Assembly: GCF_000585415.1 (NCBI RefSeq)
Contig: NZ_KK073876.1
Coordinates: 493,810-557,809 of the forward strand
DNA from: Sphingomonas jaspsi DSM 18422
GTDB lineage: Bacteria > Pseudomonadota > Alphaproteobacteria > Sphingomonadales > Sphingomonadaceae
DNA length: 64,000 nucleotides
Reading direction: 5' to 3'
The translations under genes and the position numbers were made by a program. Each line of letters begins with the position of its first letter. Positions within the stretch are counted from its first letter, which is position 1. Below are positions 9,898 through 21,241 of this stretch, piece by piece. The notes below the pieces were generated by a model that saw only the letters and a list, made by a program, of their open reading frames with translations, did not search any database and had not been told where the DNA came from.

Positions 9898-11823
9898 ATG
9901 AGCCTGGCCATCGACAGCGAACGCGACCTCATCGCGACCGACATCGCCGCCTATCTCGAGCGGCAGAAGAACAAGGAGCTGCTGCGCTTCATCACCTGCG
10001 GCAGCGTCGACGACGGCAAGTCGACGCTGATCGGCCGCCTGCTGTTCGACAGCAAGCAGATCTTCGAAGACCAGATGGCGGCGCTGGAAAGCGACAGCAG
10101 GAAGGTCGGAACGCAGGGGCAGAACATCGATTTCGCGCTGCTGGTCGACGGGCTGTCGGCGGAGCGCGAGCAGGGCATCACCATCGACGTCGCTTATCGC
10201 TTCTTCGCGACCGACAAGCGCAAATTCATCGTCGCCGACACGCCGGGGCATGAGCAATATACGCGCAACATGGTCACCGGCGCGTCGACCGCCGAGCTGG
10301 CGGTGCTGCTGGTCGATGCGAGGAAGGGCATCCTCGAACAGACGCGGCGCCATTCGATCCTGGGCAATCTGGTCGGCATCCGCCGCTTCGTGCTGGCGGT
10401 GAACAAGATGGACCTGGTCGATTATGACCGCGACGTGTTCGACGCCATCTGCGCCGACTATCGCGCGTTTGCCGACCGGATCGGTATCGCCGAATGGATC
10501 GCGATCCCGGTGTCGGGACTGGCCGGCGACAATATCGCCAACCGCGGCGAGGCGACCGGCTGGTATGACGGGCCGACGCTGATCGAGCATCTGGAAACGG
10601 TTCCGATCGACAGTGCGGCGGACGAGGCCAAGGCGTTCCGCATGCCGGTGCAATGGGTCAACCGCCCCAATCTCGACTTCCGCGGCTATGCCGGGCAGAT
10701 CGCCAGCGGCACTGTGCGTGCCGGCGACGAAATCCGTGTACTGCCGTCGGGACGGACGACGCGCATCGATCGCATCGTCACCATGGGCGGCGACCTTGAA
10801 GAGGCGGTCGCCGGGCAGTCGGTAACGCTTACCTTCGCCGACGAGGTCGACTGTTCACGCGGCGATGTGATCGCCGCCGCCAAGGATCCGCCCCACGCCG
10901 CGGATCAGTTCGAAGCAACTATCGTGTGGATGGCCGAGGACGACTTGATCCCGGGTCGCGGCTATTGGCTGAAGCTGGGAACGCAGACGGTGACCGCGAC
11001 GGTCGCCCAGCCCAAGCACCAGCTCAACGTCAACACGCTCGACGAACTGGCGGCGGATACGCTGGGGCTCAACGCCATCGGTGTCGCCGAAGTCACCACC
11101 GACCGCGACCTGGTGTTCGAACCCTATGCCGTCGATGGCGGCGCGCCCAATCGCGCGCTTGGCGGCTTCATCCTAATCGACAAGCTCACCAATGCGACGG
11201 TCGCGGCGGGGATGCTGCACTTCGCGCTGCGTCGGGCCGAGAATATCCATCGCCAGGCGCTCGACGTCAGCCGCGAAACCCACGCCGCGCTGAAGGGGCA
11301 GAAGCCCGCGGTGCTGTGGTTCACGGGCCTCAGTGGCGCGGGCAAGTCGACCATCGCCAACCTCGTCGAAAAGAAGCTGGCGGCCAAGGGGCGGCACACC
11401 TTCCTGCTCGACGGCGACAATGTCCGCCACGGGCTCAACAAGGATCTGGGCTTCACCGAGGCCGACCGGATCGAGAATATTCGCCGCGTCGGCGAAGTGG
11501 CGCGGCTGATGGCCGATGCGGGGTTGATCGTGCTGACCGCCTTCATCTCACCGTTCCGCGCGGAGCGCGACATGGTGCGGCGGATGATGCCCGAGGGCGA
11601 ATTCATCGAGGTGTTCGTCGATACGCCGTTGGCCGAGGCCGAGGCGCGCGACGTGAAGGGCCTGTATGCCAAGGCGCGCGCGGGCGAGTTGCCCAACTTC
11701 ACCGGCATCGACAGCCCCTATGAAGCGCCGGAAAACGCCGAGATTCGCATCGACACGACGGCGATGAGCGCCGAGCAGGCCGCCGACGCGATCGTCAAGG
11801 CGCTCGACCATCGAATTGGATAG
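9898..11823 (+). CDS. cysNC: Bifunctional sulfate adenylyltransferase subunit 1 / APS kinase
   Basis: 641 residues. The N-terminal ~450 residues are the CysN GTPase: P-loop [15 protein letters not shown] near residue 36, DTPGHEQY (G3), NKMDLVDYD (G4). The C-terminal ~190 residues are the CysC APS kinase with its own P-loop [15 protein letters not shown] near residue 480 and the downstream [10 protein letters not shown] element. CysN drives the CysD reaction with GTP; CysC then phosphorylates APS to PAPS. The fused form is common in proteobacteria. Together with CysD this makes the donor used by the sulfotransferase encoded just upstream. Confidence 0.95.
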   Translation: MSLAIDSERDLIATDIAAYLERQKNKELLRFITCGSVDDGKSTLIGRLLFDSKQIFEDQMAALESDSRKVGTQGQNIDFALLVDGLSAEREQGITIDVAYRFFATDKRKFIVADTPGHEQYTRNMVTGASTAELAVLLVDARKGILEQTRRHSILGNLVGIRRFVLAVNKMDLVDYDRDVFDAICADYRAFADRIGIAEWIAIPVSGLAGDNIANRGEATGWYDGPTLIEHLETVPIDSAADEAKAFRMPVQWVNRPNLDFRGYAGQIASGTVRAGDEIRVLPSGRTTRIDRIVTMGGDLEEAVAGQSVTLTFADEVDCSRGDVIAAAKDPPHAADQFEATIVWMAEDDLIPGRGYWLKLGTQTVTATVAQPKHQLNVNTLDELAADTLGLNAIGVAEVTTDRDLVFEPYAVDGGAPNRALGGFILIDKLTNATVAAGMLHFALRRAENIHRQALDVSRETHAALKGQKPAVLWFTGLSGAGKSTIANLVEKKLAAKGRHTFLLDGDNVRHGLNKDLGFTEADRIENIRRVGEVARLMADAGLIVLTAFISPFRAERDMVRRMMPEGEFIEVFVDTPLAEAEARDVKGLYAKARAGELPNFTGIDSPYEAPENAEIRIDTTAMSAEQAADAIVKALDHRIG

Positions 11824-11863
11824 GTTTGCAACCAAGTGTCGTGGCGGCCGTTACGGGACGGTT

Positions 11864-12643
11864 ATGATCAAGCACTTCATTGCCGCCGCCGCCGGCCTGA
11901 CCGCCGCTGTCGCCCATGCCGAAGACACGCCCAAGGACGATTTGCGCATCCGCGTCGGGCTTGGTGCCAGGGTCCAGCCATCCTTCATCGGCAGCGACAA
12001 GCGCGAAGTCGCGCCGCTGTGGGACATCGACGTGGCCCGCGGCGACAAGCTGTTCCAGTTCGAGGCGCCGGACGACAAGTTCGCGGTGCCGGTTTACAAC
12101 AAAAACAGTTTTTCCTTTGGCCCGACCGCCAACATCGAATGGAAGCGCAAGGCGAAGGACGTCGGCGTGGCCGTCGACAATGTCCCGACCACGTTCGAAG
12201 CGGGTGTCTATGCGCAGTATCAGCCGCTGGAATCGATCCGGCTGCGCGCCGACCTGCGCAAGGGCATCGGCGGTCACCAAGGGATCGTCGGTGGCATCAG
12301 CCTCGACAAGATCTGGCGCGACGGCGACAAATATGTCTTTTCGGTCGGCCCGCGGCTGAGTTTTTCGGACGGCCGTTACCAGCGGGCCTATTTCGGGGTC
12401 GACAATGGCGCTGCGCTCGCCTCGGGCCTTCCCGTCTACCGTCCGGGCGGCGGGGTGCACGGCGTCGGGATGGCGAGCGGGCTGACTTACCAGTTCAACC
12501 CCCGCTTCGGGATGTTCGGCTTTGCCAAATATGAACGGCTGGTCGGTGATGCCGCCAAATCGCCGATCGTCCGCGAATATGGATCTCGCACGCAGCTGTC
12601 GGCCGGGCTGGGCCTGACCTACACCTTCAACGTCAAGCGCTAG
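11864..12643 (+). CDS. MipA/OmpV family outer-membrane protein
   Basis: 259 residues with a cleavable signal peptide (MIKHFIAAAAGLTAAVAHA, cut before EDTP). The body alternates polar and hydrophobic residues as in a beta-barrel, opens with RVGLGARVQPSFIGSD, which is typical of MipA/OmpV proteins, and ends LGLTYTFNVKR. Family members are outer-membrane proteins; some scaffold murein synthases (MipA), others have unknown or porin-like roles. ATG 11864 is chosen because the signal peptide begins there; the frame extends upstream only through a non-signal stretch. It is convergent with fdxA. Confidence 0.85.
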   Translation: MIKHFIAAAAGLTAAVAHAEDTPKDDLRIRVGLGARVQPSFIGSDKREVAPLWDIDVARGDKLFQFEAPDDKFAVPVYNKNSFSFGPTANIEWKRKAKDVGVAVDNVPTTFEAGVYAQYQPLESIRLRADLRKGIGGHQGIVGGISLDKIWRDGDKYVFSVGPRLSFSDGRYQRAYFGVDNGAALASGLPVYRPGGGVHGVGMASGLTYQFNPRFGMFGFAKYERLVGDAAKSPIVREYGSRTQLSAGLGLTYTFNVKR

Positions 12644-12688
12644 GCGAAGCGGCCGCGGTTGGCCGACCCGGCCGGGGCAGTTATCGCC

Positions 12689-13027
12689 TCAGTCGCCGCT
12701 TCCGGGCTCCGGCGAGAAATATTTGTCGTACTTGCCTTCCTCGCCTTTGTGCTCGTCGGCGTCCGCGGGGCTGTCTTTCTTGCGGGTGAGGTTGGGCCAT
12801 TGGGCTGAGAAGGTCGAGTTGAGCTCAAGCCACTGCTCAAGGCCGTTTTCGGTATCGGGCAGGATCGCTTCGGCCGGGCATTCGGGTTCGCACACGCCGC
12901 AATCGATGCATTCGTTGGGGTTGATGACGAGCATATTTTCGCCCTCGTAGAAGCAGTCGACCGGACAGACTTCGACGCAGTCCATATATTTGCAGCGGAT
13001 ACAGGCGTCGGTGACGACATAAGTCAT
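12689..13027 (-). CDS. fdxA: Seven-iron ferredoxin (FdxA family)
   Basis: 112 residues. Cysteine pattern: [17 protein letters not shown] at residues 9-25 and [12 protein letters not shown] near 40-51, which fits one [3Fe-4S] and one [4Fe-4S] cluster as in Azotobacter ferredoxin I. The FYEG and WPN segments and the long C-terminal tail also match that type. It is a soluble electron carrier whose partner cannot be told from sequence. In many alphaproteobacteria it lies next to a CarD regulator and the SUV3-like helicase/S4 pair; here the helicase and S4 gene are upstream in the same direction, but downstream is a convergent mipA-like gene and no carD. Confidence 0.92.
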   Translation of the reverse strand: MTYVVTDACIRCKYMDCVEVCPVDCFYEGENMLVINPNECIDCGVCEPECPAEAILPDTENGLEQWLELNSTFSAQWPNLTRKKDSPADADEHKGEEGKYDKYFSPEPGSGD

Positions 13028-13082
13028 GGCGGTCAGTGCTCCCTCTTCTTAACCCTGTCGCTAAATCGGCGAAAATCCGGCG

Positions 13083-13360
13083 TCAATCGGCTGGCGCTTG
13101 TTGCGAGACGTTTGCAGCGAGCTCCTCGTAATGAAGACGGGCTTCAGCGGCTGGACCGCGGCGCGCCGGAAGCGCGGTCACGCGAATGACGCGGACATGG
13201 CCGTGGAGCGGCAGGGTGACGGTCGATCCGGTCCTTATTTCCTCGCTGCACTTAACGACATGGCGCCCGTCGATGCGGACGCGGCCGGTGTCGATCAGTG
13301 CCTGCGCCTGGGTGCGGCTTTTCAACAGGCGAACGAAGAACAGGTAGCGGTCGAGCCGCA

Positions 13361-13361
<1 letters not shown>
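13083..13361 (-). CDS. S4-domain RNA-binding protein (Hsp15-like)
   Basis: 92 residues. The S4 fold is seen from residue 1: MRLDRYLFFVRLLKSR, then ALIDTGRVRIDGRHV, the classic alpha-L RNA-binding surface. Small S4 proteins of this type (HslR/Hsp15-like) bind rRNA or stalled 50S subunits. The start ATG overlaps the helicase stop by one base (TGATG), so translation is coupled and a shared RNA-related job is plausible. The next gene, fdxA, follows after ~55 nt. Confidence 0.88.
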
Positions 13362-15883
<2,522 letters not shown>

Positions 15884-15988
15884 GATGGCCAATGTGACAC
15901 GATGGCGCGCGAGTTCAAGGCCGATCGGTCGCTTTCAGACCTTCTTAACCATGATGTTGGACAAGTGGGGCAAGGAGACCACAGGCAA

Positions 15989-17455
15989 GTGCACCCCCTC
16001 GACCAACTTGGCAGCTTCGGCGGCGGCGCAGGCGTTGCCGCGCGACCCTTCGGCCAGTTGCGCGCGGGCGAGCGGCAGGCGGCGACGTTCGGCCGAGCCA
16101 AGCAGCCGTTCAGCCTGGTCGTCGACCTTAACGAAGACATGTTCAGCCGCACCTGGTGGCGCGGCTTCGGTACGCTTACGGCAATCGTCGTCGCGCTGGC
16201 GCTGACCGCGCCGATCGGCTGGGAACCGCTGCCGTCGACCAATCCCGAAAAGATCAGCGTCGAAGAGGCCGAGCAGTTTCGCGACCTGGCGATCTCGCCC
16301 GCTGCCGACGGGGCGCGGATGGGCGGGCAGATGACGGCCAATTCCCACGTCGAGCCGGTGGCGGTCGCACCCGAGCGGGCGCGGCTCGAACTGTTCGCAC
16401 GGCTGGGTGAGGGCGACAGCCTGGACCGGCTGCTGGTGCGCAACGGCGCGACCTACGTCGATGCTGCCACGGCGTCGCGGCTGGTCGCGGGGGCCGGCGG
16501 CCAAATTGCGCCGGGGACCAGCATCGCCATCGTGCTGGGACGGCGCGGGGCGGACGGCAAGCGGCCGCTTGAAAAGGTGCGAATGCGCGCCGGGCTCGAC
16601 AAGGTCGCCACGGTGGCGGCGGGCGCGGCGGGACTGGCGCTGCAGATCGAATCGATCGCGGTCGACCGCACGCCGGTGCGCGTGCGCGGCCGGGCGGGCG
16701 ACGGACTTTACTGGGCGTTGCGCGCGTCGGGGGTCGAGCCGGCGGCCGCGGCAGAATATCTGCGCGCGCTCGCCGGGCAGGTCGATGTCGGCACGATCGC
16801 GCCGTCCGACCACTTCGACCTAATTTTCGCCAACCGCAGGGCAGCGACCGGTGAAAGCCAGGCAGGTCCCTTGCTCTACGCCGCGCTCGAACGTGCGGGC
16901 CAGAAGCCGGTGCGGATGATGAAGTGGCAGGTCGGCGGACGGATCGATTGGGTGGATGCCGACGGCGGCGGGCAGCAGGTCGCGGCCTTCGCCTGGCCAG
17001 TCAACGCCCGCATCACGTCGGGCTTCGGCATGCGCTATCACCCGATCCTGCACTTTGCGCGCATGCACAAGGGAATCGATTTCGGTGCGGCCTGGGGCAC
17101 ACCGATCGTGGCCGCGGCGGACGGGCGCGTGACGCTGGCGGGGTGGGCCGGGGGCTATGGCCGCCAGGTGCGCATCGCCCACGGCGGCGATCTTGCCACC
17201 AGCTACAGCCATATGAGCCGGCTGGTGGTCGAGCCGGGCGCCTTCGTGCACCAGGGCCAGCTGATCGGCTATTCGGGCTCCAGCGGCCTGTCGACCGGCC
17301 CGCACCTTCACTATGAGGTGTATCGCGGCGGGGTGGCGGTGAATCCGATGGGGGTGAAGTTCGCAAGCCGGTCAGCGCTTGAGGGAGCGAACCTCGGCGC
17401 GTTCAAGGCGCGCCTGGCAGAGCTGATGGCGATCGGCGGCAAGAGCCGTTCCTAA
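15989..17455 (+). CDS. M23-family (LytM) murein endopeptidase, membrane-anchored
   Basis: 488 residues from a GTG start. SLVVDLNED followed by RTWWRGFGTLTAIVVALALTAP (anchor at ~residues 55-75) resembles the N-termini of other sphingomonad M23 proteins, so the ATG at 16139 would cut off conserved sequence. GTG 15989 has AAGGAG 11 nt upstream; ATG 15902 is an alternative. The C-terminal M23 domain has HKGIDFG near residue 360 and GPHLHYEVY near 437, the zinc ligands of lysostaphin-type enzymes. It either cuts peptide cross-links in peptidoglycan or activates amidases. A glycine-rich LysM-like/coiled middle precedes the domain. It is divergent from the helicase. Confidence 0.88.
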   Translation: MHPLDQLGSFGGGAGVAARPFGQLRAGERQAATFGRAKQPFSLVVDLNEDMFSRTWWRGFGTLTAIVVALALTAPIGWEPLPSTNPEKISVEEAEQFRDLAISPAADGARMGGQMTANSHVEPVAVAPERARLELFARLGEGDSLDRLLVRNGATYVDAATASRLVAGAGGQIAPGTSIAIVLGRRGADGKRPLEKVRMRAGLDKVATVAAGAAGLALQIESIAVDRTPVRVRGRAGDGLYWALRASGVEPAAAAEYLRALAGQVDVGTIAPSDHFDLIFANRRAATGESQAGPLLYAALERAGQKPVRMMKWQVGGRIDWVDADGGGQQVAAFAWPVNARITSGFGMRYHPILHFARMHKGIDFGAAWGTPIVAAADGRVTLAGWAGGYGRQVRIAHGGDLATSYSHMSRLVVEPGAFVHQGQLIGYSGSSGLSTGPHLHYEVYRGGVAVNPMGVKFASRSALEGANLGAFKARLAELMAIGGKSRS

Positions 17456-17585
17456 AGCGGTCCCTTAAAACACCCCCTTTTCTTTCAGATCGAATTTGCG
17501 AAGATGATGGCTCGCCATGCCCTTGCCGGAGGGTTGTGGCGAAGGGCCGCGGGGGACTTCGTGGCGGTCAGCATGGGGGATTGAA

Positions 17586-18173
17586 ATGCCGAATTCCGGC
17601 AAGGCGACGTTCGTCGACTATTACGACGTGCTGCAGGTCAATCCGCAGTGCGATGCGAAGATGCTCGAATCGGCCTATCACTATCTCGCCAAACTATATC
17701 ACCCCGATCATTCGGGGACGGTCGACACGACCATGTTCAACGAGGTTACCGAGGCCTATCGCTTGCTTCGCGATCCCGAACGGCGGGCCGAATATGACAT
17801 TCTTCACGCGCAGTACCGGCCCCAGGCCGACACGCGGTATCCGACCAGCGCGCAGTTCGACGTCGACGAACAGGCGGCACTGGACGACGCCGACGATCAT
17901 GCCCGCATCCTGACTTACCTCTACACCAAGCGGCGCGAGGATGCGCAGAACCCGGGGGTGGTCGGTTTCTACCTCCAGGAAGCGCTGCAATGTTCGGACG
18001 AGATATTCGAGTTCCACAAATGGTATCTCAAGGAAAAGGGGTACATCGTCACGACCGAGCAGGGCATGCTGGCGATCACCATCAAGGGCGTCGACCATGT
18101 GATCGAAATGTCGCGGGCGGCGAAGGATGAGAAACTGCTGATCGAAAAGGAGGCCCTGCGCCGCCGTTCATAG
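17586..18173 (+). CDS. J-domain protein (DnaJ-like co-chaperone)
   Basis: 195 residues. The J-domain lies at ~residues 9-70: DYYDVLQVNPQCDAKMLE, then the diagnostic HPD (in LYHPDHSG) and YRLLRDPERRAEYD. J-domains stimulate the ATPase of DnaK-type Hsp70s. There is no Gly/Phe or zinc-finger region, so it is a type III J-protein with its own C-terminal part (~120 residues, no recognised domain) that likely sets the client. ATG 17586 is chosen for the GGGGGA 5 nt upstream; the frame runs further 5' but without similar support. Confidence 0.85.
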   Translation: MPNSGKATFVDYYDVLQVNPQCDAKMLESAYHYLAKLYHPDHSGTVDTTMFNEVTEAYRLLRDPERRAEYDILHAQYRPQADTRYPTSAQFDVDEQAALDDADDHARILTYLYTKRREDAQNPGVVGFYLQEALQCSDEIFEFHKWYLKEKGYIVTTEQGMLAITIKGVDHVIEMSRAAKDEKLLIEKEALRRRS

Positions 18174-18203
18174 GGACGGAGTTGTGATGTTAGCGTTCGT
18201 TCT

Positions 18204-18641
18204 ATGACCTCCAGCAGACGTGATCGCTTCAATAAGCTTTACGAGTTGGCGTTGAGGATTCGGGAGTGCGGCGAGCCAGGCCTTTGGTTGCCCAAAATTC
18301 AAGCGCTTGCGGTGCGCGGGCACGCGGATGCCATGACGGACCTAGCGGACCGGTATTCCGGCGACAGCCGCCTCGGACCGGCTTCGAACAATTGCAGCCC
18401 CGCAGGCCTGTACCGGCGCGCTTACCGAAAGGGGTCTGACCGCGCAGCCGGCAACCTCGCGATTAGCTGTTTCAATCGCCGCGACCTCAAGGGCTACCGG
18501 TACTGGCTTCGCAAAGCGGGACGGGCTGGAGACATGGAACGTCAGAAGGAGTCTCGGCGCTTTGAAACCCGCTTATGGCATGGCCGCGCCCACGACATCG
18601 GTCGCGGGCGGCCAAAGGCTAAGCGCGATTCAATCGGGTAG
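18204..18641 (+). CDS. Small Sel1-like repeat protein
   Basis: 145 residues. Steps such as AVRGHADAMTDLADRYS, AGLYRRAYRKGSDRAAGNLA and GYRYWLRKAGRAGDMERQ follow the Sel1-like (SLR) helical repeat pattern. The ends are strongly basic and there is no signal peptide. SLR proteins act as scaffolds; no partner can be named. Codon use is less GC-biased than in its neighbours, which may mean a later arrival. It sits 30 nt after the J-domain gene in the same direction and may share its transcript. Confidence 0.6.
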   Translation: MTSSRRDRFNKLYELALRIRECGEPGLWLPKIQALAVRGHADAMTDLADRYSGDSRLGPASNNCSPAGLYRRAYRKGSDRAAGNLAISCFNRRDLKGYRYWLRKAGRAGDMERQKESRRFETRLWHGRAHDIGRGRPKAKRDSIG

Positions 18642-18642
18642 C

Positions 18643-18658
18643 TAAGAGCAGGCTCTTA
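18643..18658. terminator. Palindrome after the Sel1-like gene
   Basis: TAAGAGC-AG-GCTCTTA begins 2 nt after the stop codon, between convergent genes. There is no T-run on the + side. It could fold as a 6-bp stem with a 4-nt loop and act as a weak bidirectional end signal. Confidence 0.35.
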
Positions 18659-18727
18659 ACGGGCTTCGGCTTCTCTTCGCGCTGCTCCAGCGACGCGCTA
18701 ACGCGCCGCTTTGCTGCATTCGGCAGC

Positions 18728-20404
18728 TTATCTGCCGTGCCCGCGCCAGCGCTTGATCGTGCGCTGGATGATGCCTTCTTCGTCGCCGGTCTCGCGCCAT
18801 GCGGCGGCGAAGCTGGGGTCCGACGACGCCGGGCGCTTTTCCGGTTCGAGATTGTCGAAGCGGACGCGGATCGGGATTGCGACGCCTTCGCCGCAGACGA
18901 TGCATTCGCGGTTGCGCAGCGCCGGGATGGCGTCGAGGAAGCCGCGCGCGCCTTCGGGCATCGCGGCGCGGACGCAGGCCTGATCTCGGTCGTTGTTCAG
19001 ACGCATCGACACGATGGTCCCGCACTGCGACAGCACACCTTCGGCCAAGTCGGACGGACGCTGCGTGATGAGGCCCAGCGACACGCCGTACTTACGGCCT
19101 TCCTTGGCGATACGCTCGAGGATCTTGCGCACCGCCTGGCCGCCCGAATTTTCGTCCTTCGGCACGTAGCGGTGGGCTTCTTCGCAGACCAGCAGCAGCG
19201 GGCGCTGCGCCTCGGTCCGCGACCAGATGGCGTAGTCGAACACCATGCGGGCGAGCACCGAGACGACGACGCTGGTGACTTCGCTGGGAACGCCCGACAC
19301 GTCGACAATCGAAATCGGGCGACCGTTTGAGGGCAGGCGGAACATCTTGGCGATGAACGGCGCCATCGAATCGCTGACCAGCATGCCGTTGAACATGAAG
19401 CTGTAGCGCGGGTCGGCGCGCAGCTCGTCCAGCTTGTTCTTGAGCCGCTGGTAGGGCGTGGTGTCCCCGGCGCGGTCGAGCTTACCCATTTCGGTGGTGA
19501 TCACCCCGACGAGGTCGGTGAGGAGGTAAGGGATCGGCGAATCCACCGTCACCTTGCCATATTGTTCGGCCTGGCGCGATTTCGACCGCGCGGCGAGGAT
19601 GCACTTGGCGAGAATGTCGGCGTCGCGCTGGCGTTCCGCACCGTCGGTGGTGAGGATGACCTCGCAATGTTCTTCGAAATTGAGCAGCCAGTAGGGCAGC
19701 TGCAGGTTGTCGACGTTGAAAATCTCGCCGCAGCTCTTGAAGGCCGCCGAATATTCGCCGTGCGGATCGATCATCACGATGTGGCCTTCGGGGCTGAGCT
19801 CCGAAATGCGGTGCAGGATCAGCGCGACCGAGGTCGATTTACCGGTACCGGTCGATCCCAGGATGGCAAAATGCTTCGAGAGCATTGGGTCGACGTACAG
19901 CGTGCCGCGAATGTCGTCGGTCGGGTAGACCGTCCCGATTTCGACGTGGGGGCTGTCGTCGGCAGCGAAGATCGCGCGCATGTCGGCGGTTGTGACCGGC
20001 ATGATCGCCGCGCCGGGGATCGGGTAGCGGGTGACGCCGCGGCGGAACCCGGTGAGACTGCCGTCGGCGGTCTGCAGGCCTTCGCCGAGGAAGTCGACGT
20101 TGGCGATGACGGTGCCCATTTCGTCGCCGGCGCGCAGCGTGCGGACGTTGGCGACCAGCCAGCTGCCGCCGACCTTGACCTTGACCTGGCTGCCGACCTG
20201 TCCGGACATGGCGACCGACGGATCGTCATGGCCCATCATCTCGGCCAGCGTCGCGCCGTCCATGATCACGCGCGAACCCGAGCCCGCGATTTCCAGCACC
20301 TGGCCGATCGGCGGAACATGGACGCCCGCGCCGCCGACGGCGTCACGGTCGCTATATTCGTTCAGCTCGTCGAGGAACTGCTTCAGGCTCGGTTGGTCGG
20401 TCAT
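18728..20404 (-). CDS. HerA-like ATPase (DUF87 family)
   Basis: 558 residues. A small N-terminal barrel-like region (~residues 20-130) precedes a FtsK/HerA-type motor: Walker A LGSTGTGKSTSVALIL near residue 170, Walker B LLLVCEEAHRY near 400, and an arginine-rich LITQRPSDLAEG element after it. HerA hexamers translocate DNA, often with the nuclease NurA; no nurA is present here. Bacterial HerA-like proteins occur both in end-processing and in some defence modules, but nothing else in this neighbourhood looks like defence. It is a stand-alone gene, convergent with the Sel1-like gene. Confidence 0.85.
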   Translation of the reverse strand: MTDQPSLKQFLDELNEYSDRDAVGGAGVHVPPIGQVLEIAGSGSRVIMDGATLAEMMGHDDPSVAMSGQVGSQVKVKVGGSWLVANVRTLRAGDEMGTVIANVDFLGEGLQTADGSLTGFRRGVTRYPIPGAAIMPVTTADMRAIFAADDSPHVEIGTVYPTDDIRGTLYVDPMLSKHFAILGSTGTGKSTSVALILHRISELSPEGHIVMIDPHGEYSAAFKSCGEIFNVDNLQLPYWLLNFEEHCEVILTTDGAERQRDADILAKCILAARSKSRQAEQYGKVTVDSPIPYLLTDLVGVITTEMGKLDRAGDTTPYQRLKNKLDELRADPRYSFMFNGMLVSDSMAPFIAKMFRLPSNGRPISIVDVSGVPSEVTSVVVSVLARMVFDYAIWSRTEAQRPLLLVCEEAHRYVPKDENSGGQAVRKILERIAKEGRKYGVSLGLITQRPSDLAEGVLSQCGTIVSMRLNNDRDQACVRAAMPEGARGFLDAIPALRNRECIVCGEGVAIPIRVRFDNLEPEKRPASSDPSFAAAWRETGDEEGIIQRTIKRWRGHGR

Positions 20405-20482
20405 CGGCGCATGCCACCCTTTTCGATGAATTTGGTTGGCGCCGGATTAGCCTAATCGGGTTAAAATCCCCCTAAGCCCGCC

Positions 20483-21241
20483 TCATGCGCGGCGGCGGAA
20501 CAGGGCGGCGGCGGCCCAGCCGAGGCCCAGCGACAGCAGCACTGCGGCCAAGCCGTACAGGAAACCATGCTGGCGCGCGGCGAGGGCGACGAAGCGTTCG
20601 AAGCCCGATTTGCCGATCTCGATCTCCTTGGTCGCGGCGGCGATCACCTTGCCGCGATCGATCAGGAAGGTTTCGGCGGTGTAGGTGCCGACTGGAACCT
20701 GGCTGGGGATGTCGATCCGGGCGCGATACAGCACGCCTTCACTGATTTCGACGCCCGACGGATTTTCGCGGTAAAGTCCTTTTTTCTCGCGCAGGTCTAG
20801 GAGGCCGGCTTCGAACCGCCGTTCCTTGTCGGGAAGCGCGCCGCCGCCGGGGGACAGCTGGAGGTCCTGCAGGCCCAGTTCGTAAATCGCCGCCGTGCGT
20901 TCGTCGACGAGGTCGCGGACCGGCTTGGACGAAGCCACCGCGTAATAGCCCGGGGCCGAGCGGAAGCGGTTGGAATCGGCGTTCATCCAGATGCCGGCGA
21001 TTTTCTGCTTTTCGCGCACGAGGATGGGTTCGACCGGGCCCTTGAGGACGACGATGACGTCGGCCGGACGCGACGGCACGCGGCCGCCCGGGTAGATGAT
21101 CGCGCCGAACAATAGCAGCTGCGCCCCGGTGAAGCTGTATTTGATCTGGATCGAGCGGGCAGAAATGTCGGGAACGAGCACCGGTTGGGCTTGGGCCATG
21201 AGGAGCGGCGCTGCGGCCAGGACGATGAGCGCGCGCTTCAC
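20483..21241 (-). CDS. TIGR02186-type periplasmic/transmembrane protein
   Basis: 252 residues from a GTG start that overlaps the TauE stop by 4 nt (GTGA). An N-terminal signal sequence (ALIVLAAAPLLMAQAQP) and one C-terminal membrane helix (LYGLAAVLLSLGLGWAAAALF) followed by RRRA leave the ~200-residue body in the periplasm. It matches my memory of the alphaproteobacterial family TIGR02186 (Alph_Pro_TM), found beside TSUP permeases. Its biochemical role is unknown. The coupling with TauE suggests a partner subunit or accessory of the permease. Confidence 0.8.
   Translation of the reverse strand: MKRALIVLAAAPLLMAQAQPVLVPDISARSIQIKYSFTGAQLLLFGAIIYPGGRVPSRPADVIVVLKGPVEPILVREKQKIAGIWMNADSNRFRSAPGYYAVASSKPVRDLVDERTAAIYELGLQDLQLSPGGGALPDKERRFEAGLLDLREKKGLYRENPSGVEISEGVLYRARIDIPSQVPVGTYTAETFLIDRGKVIAAATKEIEIGKSGFERFVALAARQHGFLYGLAAVLLSLGLGWAAAALFRRRA

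Noticed and set aside
8971..10653. A 560-codon minus-strand frame over cysD-cysNC
   Set aside because: Shadow of two certain enzymes, with low-complexity composition.
18728..20404. HerA-like ATPase as part of a defence island
   Set aside because: No NurA, SIR2, nuclease or other defence partner adjoins it; neighbours are unrelated.
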